From assembly GCA_028554795.2 (NCBI GenBank), contig CM068827.1, positions 69,369,809-69,433,808 of the forward strand: 64,000 nt of DNA, given 5' to 3'. Numbering within the stretch: position 1 is the first letter of the stretch; every line of letters begins with the position of its first letter. Below, in pieces: positions 1 to 8,378 of the stretch. Origin of the DNA: Sinohyriopsis cumingii. Taxonomy: Eukaryota; Mollusca; Bivalvia; Unionida; Unionidae. The position numbers and the translations under genes are program-made. The notes beneath the pieces were generated by a model. That model made no database searches and was not told the origin of the DNA. It worked only from the letters and a program-made list of their open reading frames with translations.

Positions 1-16
1 TCAAAACACAACATTT

Positions 17-22
17 TTTATT
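17..22 (-). terminator. Poly(A) signal AATAAA downstream of the protease gene
   Basis: TTTATT on the plus strand reads AATAAA on the minus strand, about 90 bases after the protease stop codon. It is a likely 3' end signal for the leftmost minus-strand transcript. Confidence 0.45.
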
Positions 23-111
23 CAAAAATCACTTGACACTAACCAACAACTCTAACATTTTTAACAATAATCCAACAATATAACATCAAACATTTTTTTT
101 CAATTAACACT

Positions 112-672
112 CTACTTTAAACAGGGCTGACAACGTTGTGAATGAAATTGTGATTTCCACTGTTGGAAGTCATTAGGCCATTGATTGACACTACGTTTCC
201 TAGCTTGAGACAAAAGATAAGCATAATGGTCACAAAACCATCGATCTACTTTCACATCGTTTCTAGAAGAAGAACGAGGATCAAAATGAGTCACTAAATG
301 TTCTAAGGAATAGCCCAGGCTGCGATGATGCAGAAAATACACACAATATTGTCCACACACCAAGGAATCTGTGCCTTGTAATTTCACATTATTGAATCGG
401 GTGGTCTGAGCATTTCTTCTCATAAAGTCAATGATATCGTCTTCCAAAGGGGGCAATCCATACGAATCAAAATATTCCACACATCCTTCTTGAGGAAAGT
501 AGACGGCTACCCAGTGGGTTCCTGGGAGATGACTGTCGTCCGTGTTGATCACATAAGCTAGATGGTCTTGAGGTTTGCGATGAGGGAGTTCATCTTTAGC
601 ACAGACGACAGGATTCCAAGAAGCCGTATACGAACTGTGGTTCAAAAGGTAATAAAGTTCCCAGGTATCCAT
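112..672 (-). CDS. Adenovirus-type maturation cysteine protease
   Basis: A 186-residue protein of the adenain/Ulp1-like C5 peptidase family, which in Polintons is thought to mature virion proteins. The catalytic residues can be read directly: His53 in GTHWVAVY, Asp69 in EYFDSYG, Gln99 in KLQG and the nucleophile Cys106 in VCGQYC, in the normal order and spacing. The length is close to the usual 180-210 residues and the ORF starts at an ATG. No frameshift or stop is seen, so this is one of the few intact genes of the element. It lies just downstream of the small Cys/His protein gene (12-base gap). A cellular SUMO protease is unlikely, because the size and context are those of the viral enzyme. 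Confidence 0.92.
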   Translation of the reverse strand: MDTWELYYLLNHSSYTASWNPVVCAKDELPHRKPQDHLAYVINTDDSHLPGTHWVAVYFPQEGCVEYFDSYGLPPLEDDIIDFMRRNAQTTRFNNVKLQGTDSLVCGQYCVYFLHHRSLGYSLEHLVTHFDPRSSSRNDVKVDRWFCDHYAYLLSQARKRSVNQWPNDFQQWKSQFHSQRCQPCLK

Positions 673-684
673 GCTTTTTCTTCT

Positions 685-1170
685 TCACAGGTAATGATAA
701 GTCATCAATTCGATCCTGACCTTTTGCTTGAAAATGTCTGACAAGTAAAAGGCGTTTGGCTCCGACTTCTTATTCTGGTCAAAGAGAGATTCGATGCGAC
801 GGCGCTCCAGAGACGTTAATGGAGGAGAAGAATGTTTATCCAAGCCTTTATACCACTCGTTCAACACGAATTCTATCTCGATGACACCCCAAGCTTTGTC
901 CAGATATTCGTCCAATTCTTCTTCTTGGCTCAACATCAGACATTTGTCGTGTTGAATTTGACTGGGATGATCGTTGTGACATCCATAGCACTCTTCCTTG
1001 ATGAATTCTCTCATTACATCTGTCAGGAATGTAGCAAAACAGGAGACTAAATGGTCTTCTTGTTCTGGCCATATTGACTTCATCATGATAACTTCTTCTT
1101 TTTCCAGGGTCTCCTCACATTCCATCTCCAAAGTTTCTCCACTAGGTAAAGAGGGATAACAGTCTTCCAT
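685..1170 (-). CDS. Small acidic Polinton protein with a Cys/His cluster
   Basis: A 161-residue acidic protein without a recognised function. It begins at an ATG 5 bases after the end of the capsid reading frame (1,176) and is followed by the protease, so it belongs to the late/virion cluster. Around residues 58-77 it has a Cys-x2-Cys ... His-Pro-Ser-Gln ... His ... Cys pattern (CYGCHNDHPSQIQHDKC), which could bind zinc. I recall similar Cys/HPSQ-containing proteins from other Mavericks, but only as uncharacterised proteins. The N-terminus is rich in Glu. No signal peptide or membrane segment is visible. Confidence 0.6.
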   Translation of the reverse strand: MEDCYPSLPSGETLEMECEETLEKEEVIMMKSIWPEQEDHLVSCFATFLTDVMREFIKEECYGCHNDHPSQIQHDKCLMLSQEEELDEYLDKAWGVIEIEFVLNEWYKGLDKHSSPPLTSLERRRIESLFDQNKKSEPNAFYLSDIFKQKVRIELMTYHYL

Positions 1171-1175
1171 GGCTT

Positions 1176-2501
1176 CTAATAATCTAGAATGACTTCTCTC
1201 AAACTGTTGATTTCTATCGTATTGTCGAATTCTGCATACAGGAGGACGTTCAACGTTGGATTAACAGGGTCTCGGATTGCAAACTGAATTTCCACACGAA
1301 TCTGTCCGGATTTTATAGGGTGGAAATGTCCCTCGTCGCTGCCTTGGTCTGGAGTGAAATCAAAACCTCACAAAACATAGCCTCCTACATAATCCTCGTA
1401 CGTAATGCCATGACTGGTGTTGGTTCCTAACTGTCCCGTGGCTTCGTACAGGGACAAGTACGACCTCAAGCAATTGTTCTGGGTAAAGTTAGGCTCAAAG
1501 GGTCGGGTACACAAGGCCTTGCCATCGCGACTGACTTCAATCTTGGACACGCAAAAGTGTTGAAACTCAAAAGGATTTTCGTTGTGGACTCCATTGAAAG
1601 ATGAATTCCTGACGATACCAATGATCACACGTTTGGGTAATTGTCCTTGGAACAGATGATCTTCGATCATGGATCGCTGTCCAGTGGGAATCGTGAACGT
1701 TTTCACTTCGACGCGTCGGATTGGATACTTGGCGGTGGTTCTGCTCAACATCTGACTGACGTCGTTTCCCACTTTGGGTAACACTTCCACACGACGCACG
1801 TAGAGTCTGGCTTCTTGCACGATATTTTTGTATTCGTTGGCATGGGCCATCAAATGGAAAGCAGCAGTGCTACGATTCAGTCTCAGGCGGACATCCACTC
1901 CGTTGCGCAAATACCTTTCTTGTAACCACATGTCCAAATGCAAACGATCCATCAGTTCTAAACTTCGCCCTTGCAGAATTTTATTTCTACGTGTGTTAAA
2001 CCCCACATTGTGAGCATTCCCTTCTTCTGTCAGGGCTGTGTCATTAAACGTGTTTGCACCGGCCGTGTCAGGTTTCCATACTACGCAAGCATCCAGATGA
2101 GTATTCTTGGCTTCTTTTCCGTACGTCAAGAGATTTTCCAGGTAGGCACGATACGGGTAAGTATCCATGCTGCTGCTGACCAGTTTGTTATTCAAGTACA
2201 AGTCCACTTCACTGAACAAGGAATGCATGAAATTGTTGACAGGAGCTACCCTATCATTGGCTCCAGGATTGGTGTTGTCCGTTTTGATCACTTTGACTTT
2301 CAAGTACAGGTAACTGCTATTCAGATCGATGTAATCTTCGGGCTGACCTTTGATGTCAAACTCGATGGGAGCAGAATCTGTCAAAGAGGAGACCGGGTGA
2401 AATTCCACCCATTGGGATTCTTGCATGGTCATCATGGTGGGGGGCATGGCAAACAGATCCAGTTCCGACTTGGAACAAGCGCAATACTCTCGGTGCATCA
2501 T
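1176..2501 (-). pseudogene. Double-jelly-roll major capsid protein, interrupted by one in-frame TGA
   Basis: The long ORF (377 residues, ATG at 2,501) has the features of the Polinton major capsid protein often annotated as F54H12.2-like: an N-terminal Cys-rich SELDLFAMPPT segment, EFHPVSS, EDYIDL and a YPIRRVEVKTFTIP block near residue 265. It stops at a TGA at 1,368-1,370. The same frame stays open for 63 more codons to a TAG at 1,176-1,178, and that stretch contains the expected C-terminal beta-strand segment (LLYAEFDN). The full frame would be about 440 positions, near the family length. The break is a single nonsense codon without a frameshift. Whether TGA is read through, is a recent mutation or is a base-call error cannot be decided here. 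Confidence 0.88.
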
Positions 2502-2507
2502 TTTATT
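2502..2507 (-). terminator. Poly(A) signal AATAAA between penton and capsid genes
   Basis: AATAAA on the minus strand, 16 bases after the stop of the penton-like gene and immediately before the start of the capsid gene. It may end the upstream transcript. Confidence 0.35.
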
Positions 2508-2522
2508 CTGTTTCTCGATACT

Positions 2523-3881
2523 TTAATAATCGAAAACGTGTAAGTCTCGAACGGTTCTTCTTTTCTTTGTCTTTCTAGTTTTAGACGTGTGAAGTCTGGT
2601 GAAAGGGTGTTTTCTTCGTCGTCTCTTTCTGCCTTGTCCTTGCTGAATGCCTGACTCGGTAGCGTGCAGGGCATTTATAGGCGTGTCTCCTCGGCCCAAA
2701 AGGTCTTTGCCCGTTTGCAGCAAGACATTTTTGCCTGCCCTCATGAAGGCTTCTTTAGGGTTTTGTTTGTCGATGATGACATTTTGGAGAAATTCTTTGC
2801 CTTGCGTCAGTGCCGCATCTTTCAAGGCGTGAAATCCGCGTGTTACCATCGGTTTCAACACCGGGGCCACCGAACGAAAAGCCGATTTTAACATATCTCC
2901 TAAACCGTGTCCTCGCTGTCGAGCAACCCCTCGGTACACTGGATACATGACTTCCGAGTCGTGAGAGAACCGTTTTCGAAAATGGAGTTTCACCGTGACT
3001 TTTCCTTTGGTGAATGGAATATTTTGTCCCAGATCTCCTTTTATAGCAATGTTGACCGTGTCCAAATACGACTTGCTGACAGGCAAATAGTGAGGATGTA
3101 CAAATTCGCGGTGGACGTGGTAAGTGTTTCCACCTTCCTCGTCAGCGTTCGTGGCAGAATCTGCTTTGAAAGGAATGACACGCAGTAACGGTACGGAGGT
3201 GTGTCCCACCACGTTATACTCCACCACATCGGAGTACACAAACATCAAATTCAGTCCTTGATTCAGTTCTACCGGGGCACGAAATAACTTGCTAAAAGAC
3301 TCGTTGTCGTAAATGATTGGTAATTCGTTTTTCTTGATCATGGCTATTCTCATGTCCATGTCTCCGCCCAACATGTCAAACAATTCAGGACAAAATAAAA
3401 TGGACACGATTTTACTCCGGTCAAATTTCATCAAGAAGCGACGAGCTGCTTTGTGGTACTCCATGGTGACACTTTTTTGGGCACTTTCCAAAGCTTTCAG
3501 AAACACGACATTAAACCTGGAGCTTATGGTGCTGACCAAATGTTGACCACCAAAATAATAACCTGGGGGAATGAACAAGTTGTAGGTCCACTTTTGAGTT
3601 TTGTCATCATAGGTTTTATTGTCATATTTGACATGGGTATTCAAGTACTTTTGCATTTGCTCGTCATGAACTTCCACCGTAAAAAAATTTTGACTGGGAA
3701 GGACATTGTGGACTTGGGTCGGGTGAATGATTTCCACTAAAGCCACTTCCCAATGGGCTTCGTGATCTAACGGGATGGCCTGAGGTAATTTGGCCGTGTA
3801 ACAGTACAACGTGTTCTTGGGAAACACCTCCATGGAACTGTCACTGGGTAAGGTTAAGCAAAATTGGTTTTGGTGACTCAT
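2523..3881 (-). CDS. Penton-like minor capsid protein with pVI-like C-terminal tail
   Basis: An intact 452-residue ORF. The first two thirds begin with a typical Polinton minor-capsid pattern (LPSDSSMEVFPKNTL, then a WEVALVEI strand) and are consistent with a single-jelly-roll penton-base protein. From about residue 325 a different region starts: GHGLGDMLKSAFRSV followed by an amphipathic helix-rich stretch, ending in a very basic tail (GRKRRRRKH ... RKTKKRR). This resembles adenovirus pVI/core-type proteins, which act on membranes or DNA inside the capsid. The ATG (3,879-3,881) overlaps the stop of the preceding membrane-protein gene in an ATGA arrangement, suggesting coupled or jointly transcribed genes. 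The jelly-roll assignment rests on recall of the family, not on a structure prediction. Confidence 0.8.
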   Translation of the reverse strand: MSHQNQFCLTLPSDSSMEVFPKNTLYCYTAKLPQAIPLDHEAHWEVALVEIIHPTQVHNVLPSQNFFTVEVHDEQMQKYLNTHVKYDNKTYDDKTQKWTYNLFIPPGYYFGGQHLVSTISSRFNVVFLKALESAQKSVTMEYHKAARRFLMKFDRSKIVSILFCPELFDMLGGDMDMRIAMIKKNELPIIYDNESFSKLFRAPVELNQGLNLMFVYSDVVEYNVVGHTSVPLLRVIPFKADSATNADEEGGNTYHVHREFVHPHYLPVSKSYLDTVNIAIKGDLGQNIPFTKGKVTVKLHFRKRFSHDSEVMYPVYRGVARQRGHGLGDMLKSAFRSVAPVLKPMVTRGFHALKDAALTQGKEFLQNVIIDKQNPKEAFMRAGKNVLLQTGKDLLGRGDTPINALHATESGIQQGQGRKRRRRKHPFTRLHTSKTRKTKKRRTVRDLHVFDY

Positions 3882-4294
3882 AATTCCAGAGTTCTGTGGC
3901 TGACCGAGGGGTTACTGGACGTCAGAGGCGTGTCTCCGCCCAAAATAGGGTCGTCGTTGTTGTTATTGGAGTGGTGACTGGCACTGACACTGGACACAAG
4001 GTTCCCGTGGTTCCCGTTCGAGGAGAATTTCAGGGAGGGATTGGGAAGCAGGTAACCGATGCAGCTGCTCAATAAAATGGTCCACAATTGTTTGTCTCCT
4101 TGTTGCAAACTCAAATTGGCAATGGCTGCCCCGATGACACAATACACCACGAAGATTTGGCAGAAAAAGGCGATTTGCGTTTTAGGCACACGTTCTCCGC
4201 ACCACACCCACAAGGGTTGTTTTTGCAAATCTTGTAGAGAAGAACTGGGTGAAGGATTGGTAACCGTAGTAGCTGCGTCTGTGTGAAAGGGCAT
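3878..4294 (-). CDS. Small Polinton membrane protein
   Basis: The first ATG in the frame is at 4,294 (GTG at 4,303 is an alternative), giving about 138 residues. After a polar N-terminus come two hydrophobic segments separated by a short loop: QIAFFCQIFVVYCVIGAAIA and, after LSLQQGDKQLW, TILLSSCIGYLLPNP. The C-terminal 45 residues are Ser/Asn-rich and unstructured. Small two-TM proteins with an SSxIGYxLPNP motif are familiar beside Polinton capsid genes; their function is unknown, and a virion-membrane or entry-related role is speculation. The stop overlaps the start of the penton-like gene, and the start lies just inside the end of the integrase gene. Confidence 0.65.
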   Translation of the reverse strand: MPFHTDAATTVTNPSPSSSLQDLQKQPLWVWCGERVPKTQIAFFCQIFVVYCVIGAAIANLSLQQGDKQLWTILLSSCIGYLLPNPSLKFSSNGNHGNLVSSVSASHHSNNNNDDPILGGDTPLTSSNPSVSHRTLEL

Positions 4295-4299
4295 GATGG

Positions 4300-5409
4300 T
4301 CACTTCTTTTTATAGTCGACGATTTGCGATGCGTCGATCCAAGAATCAAAACTGGGTGGATATCCTTTCCAACGTACTTTGACTTCTTTGACACGTTGTT
4401 TGCCCACTTTACGGGTTCTGCGTTCGAGAATGCTTTCGATGTCGTACACGTCGTCTATTTTTTTGGTGACACGTTGTAACTCGGGCAAATAAAACGTTCC
4501 TTTGAGCACTTCTCCGTTCATGTCTTCCAATTTATAGACGGCAGGATGACGGCCATTCACTCGTCCAGTGACACGAAACAATTCGGTCGTCCAGTTAGGT
4601 AAGTAACCTTTGTCGAAAGTGCGTTTGGTTTTGCCAATGCGCACCCAATCTCCTAAGGTCAGCTCTCCACTTTTCTTGGGGACAGCCCTCGTCGGGGACG
4701 TACCAAACAGGCGCTCAAACACCAGCACTTCGTTCTCGGGAGTCACTTCTTGCGGGGCACGTCCGATGCTTCGATGGTAAGATTGGTTGTACGCTTGCAC
4801 CAGGTGCGGTAAGATGACGATGTACTTCAGAGTGTGGTGATGCGTAAAATATTTCCACATGCGCTCTTTCAAAGTGCGTTGAAAACGTTCCACGATGCTA
4901 GCTTTGGTTTCTGGATTCTCGGTTGTTAAAAAAATGAATGTCACGTTTCTTTAATTCTTTTTGGAAAGCTTGGTTCAGAAATTCGGTGCCTTTGTCCGTT
5001 TGCCATCGAAGAGGATGACGACCGCTTTGTTTCAACACCCGTTGCAGGGCTCGCACTAACTCGCTGCTCGATTTGGAAGTCAAGGCACGACCCAGGCAAA
5101 TTTGGAAAAGACGTCGATGACACAAAACAAATATTTGTAGCCACGATTGTAGCTGGCCAACTGAGAGACATCGGCTAAATCGGCTTGCCATTGATGATCG
5201 ATGCTTTCCACTTGGGTGCGTCTTCTGGCAAACTTGCGTCGAATGGGTTTGTGTAAAGTGTAGGTAGCTTGTTCTTGTAACCATCGTTGCACTTGAGGTA
5301 AACGGAGACTTTTCAGTCGAGTTTTGGCAGCACGATACAATTTTTGAACTCTTGCGTAACCTGCAGGATGGGAGGGATCGTAGTAAATGCTGGCTAAGAA
5401 TTTTTCCAT
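4300..5409 (-). pseudogene. Retroviral-type (RVE/DDE) integrase with chromodomain, two frameshifts
   Basis: A Polinton integrase of about 370 residues read in three pieces. Piece 1 (ATG at 5,409) contains the first catalytic Asp in WQADLADV. Near 5,085-5,095 the frame changes. Piece 2 carries the second Asp in WQTDKGTEF. Near 4,928-4,934, in a run of seven T on the coding strand, the frame changes again. Piece 3 carries the catalytic Glu in NPETKASIVERF and ends in a chromodomain (YDIESILERR ... VKVRWKGY ... SWIDA). All three acidic residues are kept, so the enzyme would be complete apart from two single-base shifts. The second shift lies in a homopolymer and may be an assembly error. The chromodomain may steer insertion to particular histone marks (family knowledge). 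Confidence 0.92.
4307..4314 (-). promoter_or_regulatory. TATAAAAA motif 13 bases before the membrane-protein ATG
   Basis: TTTTTATA on the plus strand. It lies inside the 3' end of the integrase gene and only 13 bases before the ATG at 4,294, too near for a normal TATA box with that ATG in the transcript. See the finding on the recurring motif. Confidence 0.35.
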
Positions 5410-5428
5410 TTTTGTGTTTGTTTGTGTG

Positions 5429-6388
5429 TTAATAAGTCACCCACTCTTCGGTGATACTACTTTGGGTGGGACGAAAGGGTGGTTTAGAAACGGATTTACG
5501 TGTTCGATGGGCTACGGGAGTAGAAGTCGAAGGTAGTAGTGGTGGTGGAGGAGGTGGCAATGGAATGGCTTTGGTCTTCTTTTTTTTCACTTCTGGTTTC
5601 CCTTCTTTCTTTTTCACTTCTGTCGAAGGAGGAGTGGACATCATCTTTTTAACCCAAGCTTTCATTTCTTCTCATTGGGGTGTGGGGGACGGGGTCAACA
5701 AGGATGCTGCAATCTTACTCGAAATGGGAGCTGCTGACGGTGTTTGAAACACTTCTCGCATCTCTTCTTCCTCAGGTCTTCGTGGGGTAGCATCTCTGGT
5801 GACCCCTGGGGATGGTAGTAGTGGTGGTGGTGGTGGTAGTGATGATGGTGCTGGACTTTTCATCAAGGTCTTAAAATCTTTCAAAGTGGGTAGAGCTGTT
5901 TCGTCTAAAGCTTTCTGGTGAAAGAGTTGCAGTCGTTGCAAGAGTTGACCGTACTTTTGCGATTTTTCTGTTTCGGACAAATCTTGGCGATCCATCAAGG
6001 ACTGCAATTCGTGCTGTAACTGGGAGATCTCGCTCAAATTGGGATTGGGAGGTAAATGCGGGGTGTGTTGTTCTTGCCAACGAGTGGGGATTTTCTTTTG
6101 AACCATTTGGCGAAGAACTTGACTATGTTTGCCTAAGCATTGTTTCTGGTGTTTGGACAAAGGGATCGTGCCTTTCAAGACGTTCAAACAACATTCGCAC
6201 ACGGTATCGATGACCTCTTTGGAGGCTGATTGAATGAGTTTTTTTCGTAGGAGTGGAGAAGCTTTGGACAAGACAGATAACATGTCCCCATGTTTGACTA
6301 CACGAGGAGGCAGTCCTTTTCTTTTCTTTCCTTGGGGTTGTTTAGAAGAGGGATGTTTTCTGGAGGGTGACTTCTTTAGGAGCACCAA
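5429..6388 (-). pseudogene. Basic core-like protein with Pro-rich tail, interrupted by one in-frame TGA
   Basis: Two ORFs in the same frame (5,672-6,388 and 5,429-5,665) are separated only by TGA and two codons, so they look like one gene of about 318 positions. The N-terminus is very basic (KKSPSRKHPSSKQ, KKRKG). A helical domain follows, containing MLSVLSKASPLLRKKLI and NVLKGTIPLSKHQKQCL, a pattern I associate with Polinton core or pX-like proteins. The rest is rich in Ser, Pro and Lys, including runs of Pro. No ATG is found at the N-terminus: the first possible starts are TTG at 6,388 and GTG at 6,385, so the start is unsure or was lost. A TATA-like motif sits 33 bases upstream. Confidence 0.6.
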
Positions 6389-6420
6389 AACACTGATGCC
6401 CCCGACTTGGTCACAGGCCT

Positions 6421-6428
6421 TTTTTATA
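6421..6428 (-). promoter_or_regulatory. TATAAAAA motif upstream of the basic core-like gene
   Basis: TTTTTATA on the plus strand, about 33 bases before the presumed start at 6,388. It overlaps the stop codon of the upstream gene (6,424-6,426). Confidence 0.45.
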
Positions 6429-6854
6429 CTGAAACTGGAGAAGTTCTCCTTGGGGACCTAGTCTTTTTCTTCTTCTTGGGGCTTCGTTGGACTTTTTTCT
6501 TGGGGAGAAGTTTGGGGGCATTAAGATCCCATCTTAAGAGAGAGCGAATGATGACCCCTCCTAGAGTACCGCTCCCTCTAGGTTTCAAAATGATTTGTTT
6601 TTTGGTTTGAGTGTCGATGCGGGATCGGCCAGTTGGGTCAAAGCGACTTTGTTTCGATCAAAAAAGCGTTTGGTTTGATGAGGAGTCTGAATGATTCCTT
6701 GGAGTAATTGACGTGCCGTCACCGTGAACCATCGTAAGACTTCTTTGAGACTAGCTTCTAAGACACGAGCTCGTATTTGTGGATTTTTTTCTCGACTGAT
6801 GCCATACAAGGCACGAATCAATTTGACGGGAAGATGCGACTGAAGGGACGTCAT
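6424..6854 (-). pseudogene. Small basic core-like protein, one frameshift
   Basis: The first ATG is at 6,854. The N-terminal part is helical (PVKLIRALYGISREK, EVLRWFTVTARQLLQG) and is followed by TKRFFDRNKVALTQL. Near 6,598-6,603, a run of six A on the coding strand, the frame changes. The continuation in the second frame is glycine-containing and then strongly basic (PKKKVQRSPKKKKTRSPRR) and ends at a TAA overlapping the next promoter motif. The helical part plus the positively charged tail and the location beside a similar basic protein suggest a DNA-condensing or internal virion protein. A duplication origin for the two neighbouring basic genes is possible, but the similarity is too weak to claim by eye. 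Confidence 0.55.
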
Positions 6855-6893
6855 GTTCAAAATGTGTGTGAGACAGACGAAAAGGGTCTGAGG

Positions 6894-6901
6894 TTTTTAT
6901 A
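6894..6901 (-). promoter_or_regulatory. TATA box upstream of the small basic protein
   Basis: TTTTTATA on the plus strand (TATAAAAA on the coding strand), 40 bases before the ATG at 6,854, a normal TATA-to-start distance. Confidence 0.5.
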
Positions 6902-6908
6902 GATTTTT

Positions 6909-7573
6909 TTATGGGGAGTGAAATGAAGTCGAGGACGGAGACGTGTACAGGACAGGCCCTCCGTCTTGGCACCAGTGGTGAAACAAGTGGGTACGAAATC
7001 GCAAATCCTCGGGAGTCGTAGGTTTCAAATCGACGAGTAAATAGGCGTGTGGAGTTTGAGTGGCATCGTAGTACGCCTGAGTCAGCCAAGGCGTTCCTAA
7101 CTGTTTGGCTAAGACTTGCACTTGCGATTTATCTCGAGGGCTTTTAAACAAGACCACGTAATGCGCATTGAGACTGATGGTGCGATGGGCTTTACTTTGT
7201 TGAAACAAATTTTGAGTGATGTAAACGACACTGGCAAATGGGTTTGACGGGAGTCAGAGACGATGCCGTCGTCTTCTTTAGGAATGCCTTCGTCAAACAC
7301 GATGGAATCGCCTTGACTTTCTCGCAAGAGGCTGTACGCCGATTGCCACTCTTTGTAACACCACACGATCCGCTGAGGTGGTCGATCGATCAAATGATGT
7401 TTATGTTCGATCAAACGTTTGACGAATTCGGTTTTGCCTGAACCGCTAGGTCCAGCAATGAGCATGTTAAAGGGATGGCGAAGATACAAAGCCTCCCAAC
7501 TGGCACGATCTAAGTGTTCGTCGATGACTTTGACAGTAGAGGAAGAGGGAGCAGAGACAGCAGAGGTAGCCAT
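6909..7573 (-). pseudogene. A32/FtsK-HerA-type DNA packaging ATPase with internal deletion and frameshift
   Basis: The ATG at 7,573 starts a P-loop ATPase. Residues 33-50 read HPFNMLIAGPSGSGKTEF, with a perfect Walker A. The sequence then follows the family through PPQRIVWCYKEW and DEGIPKEDD. The next part, where the Walker B strand and acidic residues belong, is missing: roughly 30-35 codons appear to be deleted near 7,250. A frame change follows near 7,225. The second piece (6,909-7,208 frame) resumes with a VVYITQNLF segment, NAHYVVLFKSP and the C-terminal YLLVDLKPTTPEDLR block. Without Walker B the enzyme cannot hydrolyse ATP normally, so genome packaging by this copy is predicted to be dead. 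The deletion size is my estimate from recalled family spacing. Confidence 0.88.
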
Positions 7574-7619
7574 AGTGTTAGGAATGTCACTTGTGACACG
7601 AAAACAAACAAGACGAGAG

Positions 7620-7627
7620 TTTATATA
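7620..7627 (-). promoter_or_regulatory. TATA box upstream of the packaging ATPase
   Basis: TTTATATA on the plus strand, 47 bases before the ATG at 7,573, between that gene and the poly(A) signal of the preceding gene. Confidence 0.5.
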
Positions 7628-7643
7628 CTTTTTTCAGAACACG

Positions 7644-7649
7644 TTTATT
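7644..7649 (-). terminator. Poly(A) signal AATAAA
   Basis: AATAAA on the minus strand, 7 bases after the stop codon of the small membrane protein at 7,657. It is the likely 3' end of the transcript coming from the right. Confidence 0.45.
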
Positions 7650-7656
7650 GAATGTT

Positions 7657-8164
7657 TTAAACATGAATACGAAAGACAAAAATACATAAAAGCCAAAGGC
7701 TTAAGTACAAGGATAAAAGGCACATGAAAATCATTAACGTGGAATAAAAACAAGTGTCTGTGCAACATGTTTTGGGTAAAGTTCTGACCAGTTCTATAGT
7801 AGGGGGTAAGGTCACACAAGTGTCCTCCCGAAAGGGTCTTTCAGGCCTGTCCACGACAGTCCTGTCCTGGGTGACGGGTTCTTCTGGTACCGTCACTAAC
7901 ACAGGTTGAAAAGTAACTTTTTTCCTTGAACAACTCTCGTGCATACTGGGCCACTTCTTGGGTCCAAGCCTCAAAATCCCATTCTTTCCAGGCACGGACA
8001 TCTGTCCAATGGGGGTGTAAGTCACAAGCTACACACACATCGTCATACACGTCTTGGGTAGCTAAAAGTTGACGAATCTTTTTTCCCCGTAGAGGTCGAG
8101 AAGTATCCAGATGAAAACGTAAGGCTTTGAGCAAAAGGAGTCTCTCGTGGCCATTTAAGGCCAT
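7657..8164 (-). pseudogene. Small protein with C-terminal membrane anchor, one frameshift
   Basis: ATG at 8,164. The first frame gives a helical N-terminal domain (HERLLLLKALRFHL, RPLRGKKIRQLLATQ) and a CVACDLHPHW motif. In a run of six A on the coding strand (7,918-7,923) the frame must change. The other frame then continues for about 85 residues and ends in a hydrophobic segment (LMIFMCLLSLYLSLWLLCIF) followed by a short basic end, as in a tail-anchored protein. Without the shift the product would lack the anchor. The start overlaps the stop of the gene upstream by 10 bases. Function is not recognised; position beside the ATPase suggests a virion or assembly role. Confidence 0.5.
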
Positions 8165-8378
8165 TGAGGTGGTAAGTACTGTTCGTAAAAGTCCACAAGG
8201 AATCGGCTGGTAAACGAAATCCCAGAAAACAAGTCACTAAGACACTCACCACTTGTCGACCCAAATTGAATGGATACAGTTCTTGTAATAATTGATGGTA
8301 ATGATCCACGGTTTGAATATGGTCATTGAGTTCCTTCCACGGAATCTGTTGGATTACATGCGATAAAAGTCGCGGCAT
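8155..8378 (-). pseudogene. Short unknown Polinton protein, one frameshift
   Basis: ATG at 8,378. About 60 residues are read in the first frame (HVIQQIPWKELNDHIQ, LYPFNLGRQVVSVLVTCF, GFRLPADS). Near 8,190-8,200 the frame probably shifts, because another frame continues with a plausible aromatic/Pro end (FYEQYLPPQWP) to a TAA at 8,155-8,157. That stop overlaps the ATG of the next gene, an arrangement typical of compact viral genomes. If the shift is not accepted, the first frame runs to 8,043 through a region that codes for the next gene in another frame. Function unknown. Confidence 0.4.

Noticed and set aside
1971..2543. Plus-strand open frame of 190 codons
   Set aside because: Antisense to the well-supported capsid gene; no motif of its own.
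3041..3241. Extra minus-strand ORF inside the penton-like gene
   Set aside because: Overlaps the intact 452-residue frame; no motif.
4928..5095. Programmed frameshifting in the integrase
   Set aside because: Two shifts in one gene, one in a plain homopolymer, no pseudoknot or known slippery heptamer context, and many other damaged genes in the element.
1368..5674. TGA reassignment or selenocysteine in viral genes
   Set aside because: Only two cases, other ORFs end normally at TGA (for example the membrane protein and integrase), and no SECIS-like element was noticed.
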